DNA from: ZC4RG29 sp035304385
GTDB taxonomy: Bacteria > Bacteroidota > Bacteroidia > Cytophagales > Cyclobacteriaceae
Direction: 5' to 3'
Length of the DNA: 64,000 bases
Assembly: GCA_035304385.1 (NCBI GenBank)
Contig: DATGQD010000028.1
Location: 4,460 to 68,459 of the forward strand
The notes beneath the pieces were generated by a model. It ran no database searches. It was not told the DNA's origin and worked only from the letters and a program-made list of their open reading frames with translations. A program made the position numbers and the translations under genes. Positions within the stretch are counted from its first letter, which is position 1, and every line of letters starts with the position of its first letter. Positions 1 through 9,233 of the stretch are shown piece after piece.

Positions 1-1563
1 GTCTGGATTGTCGGCAACATAGGGCTCGATCAATCGCAACGCTGTCGCGCGCACTTGTGAATCGTCATCCTGTAAGGCTTCGAACAGCAACGCGGCGTTC
101 AGCATACCCAGGCCTTCGAGTGTCCACAGCGCATGAAAGCGTCCGAGGCTACTGGCGCCATGCCGCACGACGTCTTCAAGTTCACGGGCCAGTGTCGTAT
201 CGCCGCGGCTGACGAGCAGCATCTGTGCCATATCTCGCCGCCATCCATTGCGGTCAGACAGCCATTCGACCAACTGCGTACCCGGAGCGGTCGACATGGG
301 GATGGTCGCGGGTCGTTTCCAATCCTCTGACGAGATGCGCCATATCCTGCCGCGATGAATAGGGAGTACTAGTTTGCGCAACAGGGTTTGTTCGCGCAGG
401 TAGGGCGTGACGTGCGGGCCGTGCTGTATTAGGCCTCGATACATGTCAGCCACATACAGTGCACCATCCGGGCCCGATGCCAGGAATACAGGTCTGAAGC
501 GCTCATCGAAGGAAGCCAGGAACTCCTGACCCGGGTGGGGGTCGTAGGCGCCCAGATCCCATCCGTCGCTGACGACGACATTTCTTTTGATCAGGTTCCC
601 CGATGGTTCGCATACAAACACGTTACCATAGAATGCCTCAGGGAGTGCGTCGCCCCGATAGAAGAGCGGCGAGCACGCCGCCGTAAACTCGAGAAGCCGT
701 CCTTCTTCATCCAGCGTACCCGGGATATACCCGCGATTTACCGCTGGGTTATCACGGATGGGGTATACGCGCCGGTCTAGTGTAAGGCCATGATCGATAC
801 CAGACGTCGGGGTATGATTCGGGTTTCGCGAAAGGTAGTTGGGCGGAACCAGGTCGGCGTGAAGTTGCGACCAGTTGTAGTTGTAATACAGTCGTCCTGC
901 GTCGTCGTGGCAGATACCCCATTGGCCACGGAACTCCGTGCTGTCGCGCTGCCATTGTCCGTCGATAAGGCGATAGCGAAACCGCGACTTTGCATTATAG
1001 TACCAGTTGTCCACCCCGCGCCAGAGTCCGTTGCCGGCATGTTCCACGAAGGGGCCGCCAGCGTAGGCGGAGTCGATTAGTATTTTTTCATCAGCGCGCA
1101 GGTCGCCGTCGGTGTCGCGCGTAAGCCATAGCGCTTGATTCTCCGCAAGCAGGGCGCCACCGGGCACCACCGCCAGCGCGCGGGGAAGAACGAGGCTGTC
1201 GATGTACACCGTGCTCACGTCCATGCGGCCATCGCCATCGGTATCTTCCAGGACCGACACGCGACCCACCCGTTCGCCTTCGCCTTCGCCTTCAATATCT
1301 GGCATAAATCCTCGCATTTCGACGACCCAAAGTCTGCCGTCGGCATCGAAGGTCACGACCACCGGATCTTCCACGAGCGGTTCCGCCGCGACGAGCTCTA
1401 TTTTTAATCCTGAGTGCAGGGTAAACGTACGCAGTTCGTCCTCCGGAGCGTTTGGAGGCGATGGACCGTCGTTGCGGCACGAGGGGACCACGGCGGCCAC
1501 AATGCAGAGGACCGCCACGCTTCGTATGCGTGTCAAAAAAGTTCTGCCAGATGCTTTACTCAC
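1..1563 (-). CDS. PVC-type membrane-bound dehydrogenase-like lipoprotein (3' end beyond window)
   Basis: Open from a GTG at 1563 down to base 1 (521 codons, no stop), so the C-terminus lies outside the window. An in-frame TAG just upstream excludes an earlier start. Residues 1-29 form a lipoprotein signal ending in a lipobox-like VPSC. The next ~390 residues resemble the beta-propeller of PVC-type 'membrane-bound dehydrogenase' proteins (FDADGRLWVVEMRGF, EDTDGDGRMD, ASGPDGALYVADMYRG); from about 425 the sequence becomes alpha-helical and HEAT-like (GWRRDMAQMLLVSRG, FHALWTLEGLG). It is clearly related to the protein at 18704-21457, which continues into a cytochrome c domain; whether this one does cannot be seen. 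The start is 8 bp after the Gfo/Idh/MocA stop, implying one transcript. A short Gly-Glu run (GAAGGC three times) occurs near 1270-1293. Substrate unknown; a periplasm-facing sugar or alcohol dehydrogenase is inferred. Confidence 0.85.
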   Translation of the reverse strand, partial: MSKASGRTFLTRIRSVAVLCIVAAVVPSCRNDGPSPPNAPEDELRTFTLHSGLKIELVAAEPLVEDPVVVTFDADGRLWVVEMRGFMPDIEGEGEGERVGRVSVLEDTDGDGRMDVSTVYIDSLVLPRALAVVPGGALLAENQALWLTRDTDGDLRADEKILIDSAYAGGPFVEHAGNGLWRGVDNWYYNAKSRFRYRLIDGQWQRDSTEFRGQWGICHDDAGRLYYNYNWSQLHADLVPPNYLSRNPNHTPTSGIDHGLTLDRRVYPIRDNPAVNRGYIPGTLDEEGRLLEFTAACSPLFYRGDALPEAFYGNVFVCEPSGNLIKRNVVVSDGWDLGAYDPHPGQEFLASFDERFRPVFLASGPDGALYVADMYRGLIQHGPHVTPYLREQTLLRKLVLPIHRGRIWRISSEDWKRPATIPMSTAPGTQLVEWLSDRNGWRRDMAQMLLVSRGDTTLARELEDVVRHGASSLGRFHALWTLEGLGMLNAALLFEALQDDDSQVRATALRLIEPYVADNPD

Positions 1564-1571
1564 TTCCTAAC

Positions 1572-2939
1572 TTATACCGTTTCTGGCTGAGGGTGTTTCC
1601 AGGGTTCGCGATAGGGCCTTTGCAGCAGCCGGGTTGCCTCGGGGTCGCCCTTTACCTCCCGTGTGGCTGGATCATAGACTATGGGTCGGCCCGTTTCCAT
1701 TGACATATTTGCCAGGATGCAGGCGGCGGTCGAGATGTGGCCTTCTTCGATATCGGCAACAGGCCGACCACCGTTGTTGATGGCATTGAGGAAATCGAGC
1801 ATATGGAGTCGCGTAGCAGCAGCGGCATTCAGGTCGATGCGCTCTTCCGTGACGTCTTCGGGAAATTTTTCCTTTTCCAGAACTACGTCGAGGTGTATTT
1901 TCTTTCCTGGCCCGAACGGTACAAAGTCGCATTTAGCGGTACTGACGAACAGTGTTCCCTTTTCCCCGTAGAGGGTAAGCGCCCAGGGATACTCGGGGTT
2001 GGCCGGCGTACCCCAGGTTCGATGCTGCCATACGCAGTTGAGTTCTTTATACTCGAAGTTGGCTACCTGCGTATCTTCTATATTGGCCTTTGCTGCTTTC
2101 TGTACGTAGATGCCGCCTGTTGAAGTGATACGCTCCGGCCATCCGAGGTTCAGCATCCACCGTGCCGTGTCCAGCATATGAACACACATGTCGCCCATAA
2201 TACCGTTCCCATATTCCTTAAAGGCGCGCCACCAGCGGAGATGAGGCAGCCCATCGTACGGCCTTAGCGGCGCGGGTCCGGTCCACATTTCATAATCGAG
2301 GAAGTCGGGTACCTCCTGAACTGGCGGGTTGGCGTCGCTGCGCATGTGAATGTAGCAGCACATTTCAGCGTGTGAGATCTTTCCCAGCAGCCCTGCGTCT
2401 ACAATAGTGTTCTTAGTTTCGATGAGGTGGGGCGTACTTCTGCGCTGGGTTCCAACCTGCACAACACGATTGTATTTTCTTGCCGCGGCGAGCATCGCTT
2501 CGCTTTCGACTACATCCACACTGGTTGGCTTTTGCACATATACGTGAGCACCCGCTTTCACCGCGTCGATGGTTTGCAGTGCATGCCAGTGGTCAGGTGT
2601 ACCGACGATCACAATGTCCAGTTCGTGATCAGCAAGCAGCGTGCGGTAGTCGTTGTAGAGTTTGGGCGTCTTGCGCGACTTCAGTCGTTCGCTTACCAGT
2701 TTTCCCGCCTGTTCAAGTTGGTTCCGGTCGGGGTCGCATAGGGCAACCACGTCGACAGGCGCTACTTGTATCAGTCGAAACAAGTCGTTCTTTCCATACC
2801 AGCCCGTGCCGATAAGGGCCACGCGGTACGGTTTGGGTGGATTGATGACATCCATTCCGCGCGCGCCGAGAGCGCTAAGGGCCAGCGATGCTGTTGCGCC
2901 CTTCAGAAAGCGACGGCGGTTAATGTTGAACTCGTACAT
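1572..2939 (-). CDS. Tat-exported Gfo/Idh/MocA family oxidoreductase
   Basis: 455 residues from the ATG at 2939. An in-frame start exists at 3062, but 2939 is preferred because it puts a twin-arginine signal (NRRRFLKG, residues 7-14) at the N-terminus exactly as in the paralogue at 9234-10592. After the signal comes a Rossmann nucleotide motif (VALIGTGWYG, about 40-49), the QKP element that replaces the usual EKP, and the family's D-x3-H-x2-D signature (GDMCVHMLD). Members act as NAD(P)-dependent sugar or inositol dehydrogenases or use the bound cofactor in redox-neutral sugar chemistry; export suggests tightly bound cofactor, as in other Tat-exported members. It is followed after 8 bp by the PVC-type lipoprotein, so the two probably work on the same substrate. 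The exact substrate cannot be read from sequence. Confidence 0.9.
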   Translation of the reverse strand: MYEFNINRRRFLKGATASLALSALGARGMDVINPPKPYRVALIGTGWYGKNDLFRLIQVAPVDVVALCDPDRNQLEQAGKLVSERLKSRKTPKLYNDYRTLLADHELDIVIVGTPDHWHALQTIDAVKAGAHVYVQKPTSVDVVESEAMLAAARKYNRVVQVGTQRRSTPHLIETKNTIVDAGLLGKISHAEMCCYIHMRSDANPPVQEVPDFLDYEMWTGPAPLRPYDGLPHLRWWRAFKEYGNGIMGDMCVHMLDTARWMLNLGWPERITSTGGIYVQKAAKANIEDTQVANFEYKELNCVWQHRTWGTPANPEYPWALTLYGEKGTLFVSTAKCDFVPFGPGKKIHLDVVLEKEKFPEDVTEERIDLNAAAATRLHMLDFLNAINNGGRPVADIEEGHISTAACILANMSMETGRPIVYDPATREVKGDPEATRLLQRPYREPWKHPQPETV

Positions 2940-3304
2940 TGGGGTAAGCGGGGTTTGACGTTGGACATGGGACGACCTAAAGTAGGACATACCTACCAAC
3001 CGGGCAACCCTTTTTTTTTGAGAGAATGATACGCCTTGCCAACACATGCGGATTTCCATCACGCAACCCCTGCATGTATGGTGCTAAGTATGCGCGTGGT
3101 TATGATTTGCTTTCAAATGTAAATAATACACTTAATGCGGATCAGCGCCTAACCATCTTACACCGTTAGTAATTTGCTCGATCGCAACGACTCTATTCAA
3201 TTCTTGCGTCCGCGTGTGATACGCTCAATGCTTCAGTAGCCAAAAATTAACGACGACTTGTTGGTGGGTTCGTTGAATGCGCCGCTGCAAAGCTCGTTCT
3301 CCAC

Positions 3305-3312
3305 TAACTTTG
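3305..3312 (+). promoter_or_regulatory. candidate promoter -7 element in the 2940-3364 gap
   Basis: TAACTTTG matches the Bacteroidota -7 consensus TAnnTTTG exactly and lies 52 bp before the YHS gene; no good TTTG is seen at the -33 distance. The 425-bp gap separates two divergent genes and holds no convincing ORF. On the minus strand TACATTTG (3121 to 3114) is another exact -7 match, 175 bp before the oxidoreductase start at 2939. Both are motif matches only. Confidence 0.35.
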
Positions 3313-3364
3313 AGTAATCGGCTAACCCCGTTATCGACGATTTACGAACAAAAAACACGTACCG

Positions 3365-3829
3365 ATGAGATTAGTATTGACGCTGACTGCGATGCTGTTT
3401 ATTGGCAGCGCGTGGGCACAGGACGACACAGCGCTTAGAAGAAGGAATTACAACCACGACAACGGCATCGCGTTACAGGAATTCGATCCGGTCAGTTATT
3501 TCAAGGGCACCAGACCTGTGAAGGGAAAATCTGAATTCCGACACACCCATCAGGGCATTACCTATTTCTTCGCCAATGCCGATAACCGCGAGGAGTTCAA
3601 GAGGTCACCGTCGAAGTACGAACCCGCATACGGTGGATGGTGCGCGTATGCTATGGCCGAAGATGGTAGCCGCGTAAAGGTGAACGCCACGACCTACAAG
3701 ATTATCGATGGTAAATTGCACCTGTTCTTTAACTTCAGTGCAAACAATACGCTGCTGAAGTGGAATAAGAACGAACGCAAATTCAAAACCCAGGCCGACG
3801 CGAACTGGAACCGAAAATGGGGCGGTTGA
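3365..3829 (+). CDS. secreted YHS domain-containing protein
   Basis: 154 residues. A short signal peptide (to about residue 19, ending AWAQ) is followed by a YHS-type domain: the FDPVSYF start, a central FANADNREEFKRSPSKYEPAYGG-like stretch at about 69-91, then GGWCAYAMA with Cys93. In the family known as 'YHS domain-containing (seleno)protein' this position is Cys or selenocysteine; here it is an ordinary Cys codon. YHS domains are thought to bind metal or serve small redox roles, but no reaction is established for this group. The gene is monocistronic and convergent with the next one 46 bp away; a small hairpin (TGAGC-GCTCA, 3827-3841) overlaps its stop codon. Confidence 0.85.
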   Translation: MRLVLTLTAMLFIGSAWAQDDTALRRRNYNHDNGIALQEFDPVSYFKGTRPVKGKSEFRHTHQGITYFFANADNREEFKRSPSKYEPAYGGWCAYAMAEDGSRVKVNATTYKIIDGKLHLFFNFSANNTLLKWNKNERKFKTQADANWNRKWGG

Positions 3830-3875
3830 GCGTGTAGCTCATGAAAGCAGACGCAGCGGTATTAAAGGCCGTGGA

Positions 3876-5030
3876 TCATTTGCTCAACGTCAGCTTTTCC
3901 GCTTGTGCCTGCGCTTTGAGTGCAAGCTCGGTGGCGAGGAAGCAGTGCGCCTGTGTCATCGCGGTCTCGGTACGATTCACAATGTCGTGCGCGAGCTGAG
4001 CGCCATAAGGCAGTTCCTGTTCAGAGCAGTCGACATAGCGTGTTTCTTTTCCATCGACCAGGAAGAGATGGTTGCCACCCTTTCTGCCGCCGATGTCGAT
4101 GTTCTTTCGGATTTCAATAAAGCCTTCTGTTCCTAATATCGTGAGACGACCATCACCCCATGTGTTTAAACCGTCGGGAGTAAACCAGTCGACGCGGACG
4201 TAACCGGTACCCTTATCGCCCCGGAGCATCACATCGCCAAAGTCTTCAAACGCCGGATATTGGGTGTAATGTACGTTGCCGACTTGCGCTGCCACTACGG
4301 AGCCGGACGTAGAGCCGGTGAAGAATAAGAATTGATCGCATTGATGCGATCCGATGTCGCAGATGATTCCACCGTAATATTTCTTATCGAAGAACCAGGA
4401 TGGGCGGGCGTTGATGTTCATCCGGTGCGGTCCGAGTCCTATGGTTTGTATGACTTTCCCGATAGCGCCGGCCTGCACCAGTTCACCGGCCTTTACTGTC
4501 GCCCGGTTCTCGAAGCGTTCACTATACATGATAGAGTATATGCGGCCAGTCTCTTTTTGCACCCGTCGCACTTCTTCCAATTGTTCGAGGGTGATGATGC
4601 CGGGTTTGTCAGCCATGAAATCTTTACCGTGCTGCATTGCGCGGATGCCGAGCGGTGCGCGGTCGACGGGTATCGAAGCGCTTACGACGAGCTGAATGCT
4701 TGCGTCCTCCAGGATCTCCTGTTCACTTCGTGCCAGTCGCGCATCCGGATACCGTTTTGAAAACTGGGCTACCAGTTCGGGTTCTTTGGCATAGAAAGAG
4801 ACGAGCTCTCCGCCATTTCTCAGCATGGCCTGCGTTTGTCCGTAAATATGGCCGTGGTTGAGGCCGATTACGGAGAAGCGAATCGGCGGCGCGGCTATCG
4901 CTTGTCTTTTTCGCCTTACTTTGTCTTCGACTACTCTTGCCTGGGTGGCGTAGGGGAGGGTAGTTCCCACGGTCATGGCAGCTGCTGCCGAGAGCGATTG
5001 TCGGATAAAGTTGCGTCGATTGGATTGCAT
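3876..5030 (-). CDS. Tat-exported Gfo/Idh/MocA family oxidoreductase, divergent subtype
   Basis: 384 residues. The N-terminus is a Tat-type signal (NRRNFIRQS, residues 4-12, then an Ala-rich segment). The Rossmann start IRFSVIGLNHGHIYG has an atypical glycine loop (GLNHGH instead of GxGxxG). ADKPG stands where EKP is usual, and CDIGSHQCDQF carries the conserved D-x3-H. It is only distantly similar to the two close paralogues in this window (1572-2939 and 9234-10592), so probably has a different substrate. It starts 38 bp after the AraC-type regulator stop on the same strand; co-transcription and control by that regulator are likely. Export to the periplasm is predicted. Confidence 0.88.
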   Translation of the reverse strand: MQSNRRNFIRQSLSAAAAMTVGTTLPYATQARVVEDKVRRKRQAIAAPPIRFSVIGLNHGHIYGQTQAMLRNGGELVSFYAKEPELVAQFSKRYPDARLARSEQEILEDASIQLVVSASIPVDRAPLGIRAMQHGKDFMADKPGIITLEQLEEVRRVQKETGRIYSIMYSERFENRATVKAGELVQAGAIGKVIQTIGLGPHRMNINARPSWFFDKKYYGGIICDIGSHQCDQFLFFTGSTSGSVVAAQVGNVHYTQYPAFEDFGDVMLRGDKGTGYVRVDWFTPDGLNTWGDGRLTILGTEGFIEIRKNIDIGGRKGGNHLFLVDGKETRYVDCSEQELPYGAQLAHDIVNRTETAMTQAHCFLATELALKAQAQAEKLTLSK

Positions 5031-5068
5031 GTCACGTGTTTTGGATAGAGCAAGGTACTGATTATTGC

Positions 5069-5944
5069 CTATCCTACCGTCAACATTTTTTGTTGACGGT
5101 ATTGCAGCGGGGGTTTGCCGTAGGTCTCTTTGAACAGTCTCACAAAATGGGAGGTGTTTTTGAAACCGCTGCGCAGTGTTATGTCACTGATCGACTCTTC
5201 GGTAGTTTCCAGCAGGTGACGTGCAAACTCAAGCCGCTTCGAGATGAGCCATTTCCCGGGCGACATTCCGTATACCTCCTGGAACTCCGCTTTGAAAGCC
5301 GACAGGCTGCGCGCACACAACCTCGCGTATTCGGCCAGGCTCATGTTACTCATAAAAAACTGTTCCATGATGGCAGGGAGGGGAACCTTCCCGCAGGAAT
5401 AGATCGCAGCAAAATGGTCGGCCAGTTGTTCGTTCTGGGAAGAGGAGAGAATGTTCAGGATGAGCTCTTCGAATTTTACCGTAAGCAGTTCGCGTGACGG
5501 CGTACCGGCTTTTTTGAAGTACGTTAACACGGAGTGGAAATACGCCGACAAGGAATCATCGACATGTACGGTTACTATCGGGTCGCCACAAAAAGGTGCT
5601 TTTGGCGTCTGCGGTACGCCACCGGGATATTTGTTCAGTACCGTTTTGATAAAATGGTCGGGTACAAAGATCAGAAGCGCACAGTAGTCGTGGTCGTGAT
5701 ATCGTTCGGCGATGTACGCGCCGTGCTTGACAAAGCGCGCTTCGCCGGCTTCGGCGGCAAACTCCCGATCGCCGGCGAGCCATTTCTTTCTGCCGCCGAG
5801 TACAAACTCAAAATAGTTGTTAGGTGTCCAGAATCCTACCCGGGAATCGGGGATGAGGCATTTGTACTCGACGAACAGGAGCTCGTCCACTTCGAATTTC
5901 TTGAACAGGTTGCCCTGCGTGACGTAGTCGTAAAAATTAACCAC
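5069..5944 (-). CDS. AraC-family transcriptional regulator
   Basis: 291 residues. The C-terminal ~100 residues are a classic AraC double helix-turn-helix (SLAEYARLCARSLSAFKAEF, then ISDITLRSGFKNTSHFVRLFKETYGKPPLQYR). The N-terminal ~170 residues are a cupin-like effector domain resembling the ExsA-type N-terminus found in many Bacteroidota regulators. A cytosolic activator of a nearby sugar-use gene is the usual role; the oxidoreductase immediately downstream (5030-3876) is the obvious target. The 248-bp gap to the divergent Tat protein at 6193 contains ACCGATC at about 6048 and its inverse GATCGGT at about 6128, which might be binding sites, but that is weak. Effector unknown. Confidence 0.93.
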   Translation of the reverse strand: MVNFYDYVTQGNLFKKFEVDELLFVEYKCLIPDSRVGFWTPNNYFEFVLGGRKKWLAGDREFAAEAGEARFVKHGAYIAERYHDHDYCALLIFVPDHFIKTVLNKYPGGVPQTPKAPFCGDPIVTVHVDDSLSAYFHSVLTYFKKAGTPSRELLTVKFEELILNILSSSQNEQLADHFAAIYSCGKVPLPAIMEQFFMSNMSLAEYARLCARSLSAFKAEFQEVYGMSPGKWLISKRLEFARHLLETTEESISDITLRSGFKNTSHFVRLFKETYGKPPLQYRQQKMLTVG

Positions 5945-6192
5945 TCCTTACCAATGCCTCTTTTTCCGGGATGTCGAGGGTATGCATTTTTAAGCACACC
6001 CTGTACTCTACGTATGTGTTTTTTATAGGGTTTCGCAAATTTGACCGATCAGCAAATTTTTTCGACTCCAGAGAAAATGTGACCCTCGTCCTTTTCAGAA
6101 ACCTGCTCGTTAAATACCGCATCAATTGATCGGTGGTATCCCTGAATACCGGGATGCCACCGGTGATGTACAACCAAACAACCAAGCAAACC

Positions 6193-6861
6193 ATGATTGA
6201 CTCTGTGAAGGAAAATCCGAGAAGAAGATTTCTGGGCCAGGTATTGGCCGGAACTGCTGCAGGTATTTCGACGCTCTCTTTACCGTTTGGCGCACAAGCC
6301 GGTGCTGGTGAAGGAGACGCTGACGAATGGTTCAGCCGCGCAAAAGGAAAACACCGGATTGTGTATGATGCTTCTGAGCCGCATGAAGGACTTCCCATCA
6401 TCTGGTCGTGGGTGTACTACCTCACCAACAACAGTACGGGCACGCCTGACAATGACATGACGGCCATGGTCGTGCTGCGTCATAATGCGATACCTTTTGC
6501 CATGGAGGATCGACTCTGGCAGAAATACAAGTTTGGTGAGATGTTTAACGTTAAGGACAACACTACCGGCAAGCCTGCCTTGCGGAATCCATACTATGCG
6601 CCGGGTCAGGGCGATTTTCCGTTTCCGGAAATCCAGGGAATACAAGCGCTTCAGGCCCGCGGCGCCATGTTCTGCGTATGCAATATGGCCCTCAAGGTGT
6701 ACAGTCAAATAGCAGCACAGACCGCAGGTCTCGATGCTGAGGAAGTACGGCAGGACTGGGTGAAAGGCGTGCTTAAGGATATTCAAATCGTTCCGTCAGG
6801 CGTGTGGGCCGTTGGCCGCGCGCAGGAACATGGCTTCGGATATTGTTACGCAGGAGGCTGA
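6193..6861 (+). CDS. Tat-exported DsrE-like protein
   Basis: 222 residues from the ATG at 6193, chosen because it places a twin-arginine motif (NPRRRFLGQ) near residue 8; in-frame starts at 6133 and 6166 would give an unusually long leader. The mature part reads like DsrE/DsrF-fold proteins: a central hydrophobic strand (AMVVLRHNAIPFAM), a Cys pair (FCVCNMALK) and a C-terminal GVWAVGRAQEHGFGYCYAG. The DsrE fold is used in sulfur relay and related small-molecule binding. A TauE/SafE-type exporter follows 120 bp downstream on the same strand, which supports but does not prove a sulfur link. The Tat signal implies folding in the cytoplasm and function in the periplasm. Confidence 0.75.
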   Translation: MIDSVKENPRRRFLGQVLAGTAAGISTLSLPFGAQAGAGEGDADEWFSRAKGKHRIVYDASEPHEGLPIIWSWVYYLTNNSTGTPDNDMTAMVVLRHNAIPFAMEDRLWQKYKFGEMFNVKDNTTGKPALRNPYYAPGQGDFPFPEIQGIQALQARGAMFCVCNMALKVYSQIAAQTAGLDAEEVRQDWVKGVLKDIQIVPSGVWAVGRAQEHGFGYCYAGG

Positions 6862-6981
6862 CCAACTGAGCCAAATCCGTAACGGGGAAGAGGTCATAAT
6901 CCAGGATGGCCCTTCCCTTACTTCTTCACGCTCACTCACTCTTACACTGATCTTATTTCAACTTTTAGATAAAGCGGGGTA

Positions 6982-7764
6982 ATGGAAACAGCCGGTTACG
7001 TGGCGCTCATTGCCGCAGGCATGTTGTTGGGAATTACCGGTAGCGGAGGCTCGGTGCTGTCGCTGCCCGTTCTCGTCTATCTTTTCTCTTTGGATGTGGT
7101 TATTGCATCCGCCTATTCGCTTTTCATCGTCGGCGCAACCAGCATAGTTGGCACTGTATTGAAGCAGAGGAAGCGCCTGGTTGATGTACGCACCGGGTTG
7201 ATCTTTGCAATACCCTCTATCGCTGCTGCATTCTCCACGCGAAAGTGGCTGATGCCCTCCATTCCGGATGTCGTGCTGTACACGGAGAACTTCACCCTTA
7301 CAAAACGAGCGCTTTTGCTCGGCATCTTTGCGTGTGTGATCATCCTGGTGTCGGTGAAGATGATACTCAATGGTAAGGCGAAGAACGCGTCGGCGCAAGC
7401 GCCGCATCCTTACGTGTTGATTCCTATTGGCATGACAACAGGCGCGCTCGCCGGATTGCTCGGCGTGGGCGGTGGCTTCCTTATCTTGCCCGCACTGGTT
7501 GCCTTCGCTCGTATCCCGTTTGAAAATGTAGTGGGCACAACCCTATTTGTTATCGCGCTGAATTCATTGCTGGCGTTTCTTGGCGATCTTCTGAACTATT
7601 CGATTAACTGGACCTTTCTTTTGTCTATTACAACCCTATCTATCGCGGGTGTGTGCCTGGGGATTCTCACCAACCGCCTCGTTCCGGCTAAGTCACTGCA
7701 GCGGTCTATGGGGTGGCTGACGCTGACGATGGGGATATGGATGCTTGTGAGTGAGTTGCTATAG
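6982..7764 (+). CDS. TauE/SafE family sulfite/organosulfonate-type permease
   Basis: 260 residues with about eight hydrophobic segments in two similar halves, each opening with the family's Gly-rich loop (GITGSGGSVLSLP near residue 14; GLLGVGGGFLILPALV near 155). TauE/SafE proteins move sulfite, sulfoacetate and similar anions, usually outward; substrate varies widely. The length is normal. It lies 120 bp after the exported DsrE-like protein in the same orientation, so the two may form a sulfur-handling pair. No clear promoter motif is seen in the gap. Confidence 0.9.
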   Translation: METAGYVALIAAGMLLGITGSGGSVLSLPVLVYLFSLDVVIASAYSLFIVGATSIVGTVLKQRKRLVDVRTGLIFAIPSIAAAFSTRKWLMPSIPDVVLYTENFTLTKRALLLGIFACVIILVSVKMILNGKAKNASAQAPHPYVLIPIGMTTGALAGLLGVGGGFLILPALVAFARIPFENVVGTTLFVIALNSLLAFLGDLLNYSINWTFLLSITTLSIAGVCLGILTNRLVPAKSLQRSMGWLTLTMGIWMLVSELL

Positions 7765-7900
7765 GGGGTCGTGGCCTCCCTTTAAGGATGAGGAGGGGAA
7801 GATTGGTGTAGTGTCAGGTGTCGAAGGTTGGTTCCTGAATTAATTTTTTAACTTAACATCAGGCGAGCTATTCCGCATCTTGACACTAAACCTTGTACCC

Positions 7901-9064
7901 ATGAGCAAATTACTCACCATCTGTTTCATACTCTGTGCAGCGACAAGCTTTGCGCAGACGTCGACGTTTAACGGCCTGGACATGAGCCTCAGCAATCTTT
8001 CACGGTTGTCGGATGCCCAAACGCGGTCTATCAGCCCGGAAAACTTTACCGGCGAAAAGGGGAAGGGCGGAATGGCCGATCCTATCAAGCAAAAGGGCCA
8101 GCGCAACGTGGCAAATGCTGCCAACGAAGCAGATGAACTTGGGGTGGGATGGAAGGTAAACCCTTTCATTATCATCAACCCGGGCGAGACGTTCACCATC
8201 GCTGAGATGGAAGGACCCGGTGCGATCCAGCACATCTGGATGACGCCTACCGGCAACTGGCAGTTTTCTATCATTCGCTTTTATTGGGATGACGAAACCA
8301 CACCCTCCATAGAAGCGCCCGTGGGTGCTTTCTTTGGCATGGCCTGGAACGAATATGCGCACTTGAACTCGCTCGCGGTAACTGTCAACCCGGGCAGCGC
8401 CTTTAACTGCTATTGGAAAATGCCGTTCCGGAAAAAGTGCAAGATCACAGTTGAGAATATCAATCCGGAGGAACCCATGCGCTTGTATTACCAGGTTACC
8501 TATGCGCTGACCGAAATCGGCGACGATGAAGCGTATCTTCACGCACAATACCGGCGATCCAATCCCAACTCCACTTCGGTCCATACCATTCTCGACGGCG
8601 TCAGGGGGAAGGGACACTACGTGGGCACCTATATGGGCGTCGGCGTGCGTAACAACGGCTGGTGGGGTGAAGGCGAAATCAAATTTTATCTCGACGGCGA
8701 TAAGGATTTCGCCACGATTGTCGGCACCGGCACTGAAGACTATTTCTGTGGGTCATACAATTTCGAAAACCGGGCAACGAAACAGTACCAGGAGTTCTCA
8801 ACGGCGTATGCCGGTCTGCACCAGGTCATTCGGCCCGACGGCATGTACCGCTCGCAGCAGCGTTTCGGATTATATCGCTGGCATATCCAAGACCCCATCC
8901 GATTTGAAAAGGACCTGAAGGTGACCATTCAGGATTTGGGATGGCGACAGGGCGGATACCTCGCGCAGCAATCGGACATTATCACCGTGGCGTTCTGGTA
9001 TCAGCGTGAACCACATGCGCGTTTTCCGAAGCTGCCGGACCGCAAGGCGCTGGAGATCAACTAG
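7901..9064 (+). CDS. glycoside hydrolase family 172 (DUF2961) protein, secreted
   Basis: 387 residues from ATG 7901 (an in-frame start at 7880 would only prepend seven residues before the signal peptide). The signal peptide ends near SFAQ. Family markers include EMEGPGAIQHIWMTP, FYWDDETTPSIEAPVG and the strongly conserved GTGTEDYFCGSYNF, with acidic residues typical of the active site. GH172 enzymes act on fructose- or arabinofuranose-containing oligosaccharides (for example difructose dianhydride and D-arabinan). Periplasmic or secreted location is predicted. It precedes a Gfo/Idh/MocA gene on the same strand (169-bp gap), consistent with a small sugar-use locus; the true substrate is not readable. 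Confidence 0.92.
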   Translation: MSKLLTICFILCAATSFAQTSTFNGLDMSLSNLSRLSDAQTRSISPENFTGEKGKGGMADPIKQKGQRNVANAANEADELGVGWKVNPFIIINPGETFTIAEMEGPGAIQHIWMTPTGNWQFSIIRFYWDDETTPSIEAPVGAFFGMAWNEYAHLNSLAVTVNPGSAFNCYWKMPFRKKCKITVENINPEEPMRLYYQVTYALTEIGDDEAYLHAQYRRSNPNSTSVHTILDGVRGKGHYVGTYMGVGVRNNGWWGEGEIKFYLDGDKDFATIVGTGTEDYFCGSYNFENRATKQYQEFSTAYAGLHQVIRPDGMYRSQQRFGLYRWHIQDPIRFEKDLKVTIQDLGWRQGGYLAQQSDIITVAFWYQREPHARFPKLPDRKALEIN

Positions 9065-9233
9065 CATCTCAGCTGCGTTCCGTGTAATTGCAAACCCGAC
9101 ATAACACACAATGCACACCCGCGACCGCCCGGGAACAGGTGGCACTCTACGCCACGTTAGCGTGCCGCCTGTGTTTTTTCGTTGCGTTCTGTCCGCAGAT
9201 TTTCGCATTTTGGCGTTCAAAGAAATCGATATC

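Noticed and set aside
3365..3829. Selenocysteine in the YHS protein
   Set aside because: The key position is an ordinary Cys codon (TGC) and no in-frame TGA is present.
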